A DNA stretch of 24,350 bases from an uncultured Bacteroidota bacterium (lineage in GTDB: Bacteria; Bacteroidota; Bacteroidia; UBA7662): positions 1 through 24,350 of the forward strand of contig CAIOCC010000027.1 in the NCBI GenBank assembly GCA_903856555.1, given 5' to 3'. Numbering within the stretch: the stretch's first letter is position 1; every line of letters begins with the position of its first letter. Made by a program: the position numbers and the translations under genes. This document shows, in pieces, positions 22,459-24,350 of this stretch. The notes beneath the pieces were generated by a model. It searched no databases. It was not told the origin of the DNA and saw only the letters and a program-made list of their open reading frames with translations.

Positions 22459-24350
22459 ATGAGTACACAAACCCTCCTTTACCTAGTGCCTCTTTGCGGA
22501 GTTGCAGGATTAATCTTTACTTTTTGGAAATCCTCATGGGTCGCCGCTCAGGACCCGGGCGATGCCAAAATGCGCAAAATCGCCGGCCACATCGCCGAGG
22601 GCGCCATGGCCTTCCTCAAGGCTGAATACAAGATTCTTGCCATTTTCGTGGTCTGTGTGGCCGCTTTGTTGGCCGTGACCAGCCCTACCGAGACTTCATC
22701 CCCCATGGTGGGTCTGTCCTTTATGGTAGGTGCCTTTTGTTCGGGTCTGGCCGGTTTCATCGGCATGCAGGTGGCCACCAAGGCCAACGTGCGGACCGCC
22801 CATGCCGCCCGCACAGGTTTGTCCAAAGCCCTTGAAATCGCCTTCGCGGGTGGTTCGGTGATGGGAATGGGTGTGGTAGGCCTGGGTGTTTTGGGATTGG
22901 GAAGCCTCTTTATCCTGTTCAGTCATCAATTTGGTACCGATACGGTTGCCATTAACCGGGTCATCACGGTAATTACCGGTTTTTCGTTCGGCGCGTCTTC
23001 GATCGCTCTTTTTGCGCGTGTTGGCGGTGGTATTTATACCAAGGCGGCGGATGTCGGAGCCGATTTGGTCGGCAAGGTCGAGGCGGGTATCCCCGAAGAC
23101 CATCCCTTGAACCCTGCAACGATTGCCGATAATGTGGGCGATAACGTCGGCGATGTCGCCGGAATGGGCGCCGACCTTTTTGAATCCTACGTGGGTTCCA
23201 TTGTCGGTACCATGGTTTTGGGCGCTGCTTTCATGGTGGGTGGATTTGCCGATAACTTCGATGGTTTATCCGGGGTTATTCTTCCCTTGGTTTTGGCCGG
23301 TACCGGCATCCTGATGTCGATTTTGGGTACCTTTTTTGTGCGCACCCGCGAAGGGGGCGATCCTCAGAAAGCCCTGAACATGGGCGAGTTTCTTTCGTCC
23401 GGACTCATGATTGTGGCATCCTACTTCATTATCACTTGGATGTTGCCCGCCGAATGGTGGTTCAAAGATCCCCTCTACGCTTGGGAAAATCCGGAGCTTG
23501 GTAATCACTACACAGCGATGGGTATTTTCTATGCCACCATTATTGGATTGGTTGCCGGTGTTTTGGTAGGTTTGGTGACCGAGTATTACACCGGGACTGG
23601 CAAGAAGCCTGTCCTTTCGATTGTTCGTCAATCTTCGACCGGTGCTGCCACCAATATCATTGCTGGATTGGGCGTGGGCATGATGTCGACGGCCATTCCA
23701 GTCCTTTTGATTGCGGCCAGTATCATCGGGGCCTTTCATTTTGGTGGGTTGTACGGCATTGCCATCGCTGCGGTGGGTATGTTGGCCAATACCGGTATTC
23801 AATTGGCCGTAGATGCCTACGGTCCCATCTCGGATAATGCCGGAGGTATTGCCGAAATGAGCGACCTGCCCAAAGAGGTTCGTCAGCGTACCGACAAATT
23901 GGACGCGGTAGGGAATACGACCGCGGCGATCGGCAAAGGTTTCGCGATTGCCTCGGCAGCCCTGACGGCCTTGGCCTTGTTTGGTGCCTACATGTCATCG
24001 GCCGGTATTGCCAGCATTGATATTTCCAAAGCCAATGTGATAGCTTGTTTGTTCATCGGAGCCATGCTGCCATTCGTCTTCTCGGCGATGGCCATGGGCG
24101 CTGTTGGACGTGCAGCCATGTCCATGATCGAAGAGGTTCGTCGCCAGTTTAATTCGATTCCTGCCCTCAAGGCTGCCTTGGAGGCGATGCGTCGCAACGG
24201 TGACAAGGAAGTCAAAGATTGGTCTGCCGAAGACCAAGCGATTTTCCATCAAGCCGATGGGGTAGCCGAGTACGGTAAGTGTGTGGAGATTTCAACCAAA
24301 GCGGCCATCCGCGAAATGGTATTGCCCGGTCTATTGGCCGTGGCGGTTCC
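22459..24350 (+). CDS. hppA: Membrane-bound ion-pumping pyrophosphatase (3' end cut by window)
   Basis: This multi-helix membrane enzyme hydrolyses pyrophosphate and pumps H+ and/or Na+. About 630 residues are visible and the frame is still open at the edge; family members usually exceed 650. Signature segments are ADVGADLVGKVEAGIPED (substrate site) and DNVGDNVGDVAGMGADLFES (224-243). GNTTAAIGKGFA has Ala489 where K+-independent enzymes carry Lys, indicating the K+-dependent subfamily. Glu242 in DLFES is placed as in the Thermotoga enzyme, not one turn later as in plant H+ pumps. The K+-dependent group includes both Na+ and H+ pumps, so ion specificity is unresolved. It has its own strong promoter. 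Confidence 0.96.
   Translation, partial: MSTQTLLYLVPLCGVAGLIFTFWKSSWVAAQDPGDAKMRKIAGHIAEGAMAFLKAEYKILAIFVVCVAALLAVTSPTETSSPMVGLSFMVGAFCSGLAGFIGMQVATKANVRTAHAARTGLSKALEIAFAGGSVMGMGVVGLGVLGLGSLFILFSHQFGTDTVAINRVITVITGFSFGASSIALFARVGGGIYTKAADVGADLVGKVEAGIPEDHPLNPATIADNVGDNVGDVAGMGADLFESYVGSIVGTMVLGAAFMVGGFADNFDGLSGVILPLVLAGTGILMSILGTFFVRTREGGDPQKALNMGEFLSSGLMIVASYFIITWMLPAEWWFKDPLYAWENPELGNHYTAMGIFYATIIGLVAGVLVGLVTEYYTGTGKKPVLSIVRQSSTGAATNIIAGLGVGMMSTAIPVLLIAASIIGAFHFGGLYGIAIAAVGMLANTGIQLAVDAYGPISDNAGGIAEMSDLPKEVRQRTDKLDAVGNTTAAIGKGFAIASAALTALALFGAYMSSAGIASIDISKANVIACLFIGAMLPFVFSAMAMGAVGRAAMSMIEEVRRQFNSIPALKAALEAMRRNGDKEVKDWSAEDQAIFHQADGVAEYGKCVEISTKAAIREMVLPGLLAVAV

Noticed and set aside
1..24350. 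New defence system, mobile island, prophage or CRISPR
   Set aside because: All sizeable frames are core housekeeping genes in a familiar order. No transposase, integrase, direct-repeat array, tRNA insertion site or cluster of unknown genes was found.

Overview
The window is a gene-dense stretch of a Bacteroidota chromosome, about 55% G+C by eye. Three things point to this phylum. The order class I aldolase / accD / rpsO / pnp / short rpoD is a familiar Bacteroidota arrangement. The primary sigma factor starts at the MRQLKI-type N-terminus with no region 1.1. The intergenic regions repeatedly carry the Bacteroidota -7 promoter box TAnnTTTG instead of a TATAAT box, and Shine-Dalgarno sequences are mostly absent. 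Order or genus cannot be fixed from the sequence; a flavobacterial-type lineage is plausible.

Layout. 1-2687 (+): 3' part of RNase R, then a trans-polyprenyl diphosphate synthase. 2755-11698 (-): a long same-strand block, transcribed right to left: GNAT acetyltransferase, comEC, an enoyl-CoA hydratase-family protein, then sufB-sufC-sufD-sufS and a fused sufE-sufT (DUF59) gene. A perfect 17-bp palindrome lies just downstream of a TATCTTTG promoter box ahead of sufB and looks like the operator of the Fe-S assembly operon. 11773-17397 (+): DhnA-type class I fructose-bisphosphate aldolase, accD, rpsO with its own promoter and terminator, pnp, rpoD. 17416-19023 (-): prfC, convergent with rpoD. 19097-19669 (+): a membrane-anchored thioredoxin-fold protein. 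19675-20955 (-): lipoyl-bearing E2 of pyruvate dehydrogenase. 21020-22408 (+): a GlcD-type FAD-linked oxidase. 22459 to the right edge (+): a K+-dependent-type membrane pyrophosphatase, cut by the window end.

Functionally this is core metabolism and information processing: RNA decay (RNase R, PNPase), transcription and translation (RpoD, S15, RF3), Fe-S cluster assembly (SUF), central carbon and fatty-acid entry points (aldolase, AccD, PDH E2), isoprenoid chain synthesis, ion pumping from pyrophosphate, and DNA uptake (ComEC). I see no mobile element, CRISPR array, tRNA, rRNA, phage gene or defence island, and no non-coding gap longer than about 170 bases. I found no convincing new biological system. 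The points most worth a second look are the sufE-sufT fusion, the palindrome at the suf promoter, several promoters placed so that the mRNA would be leaderless, and the repeat tail of PNPase.
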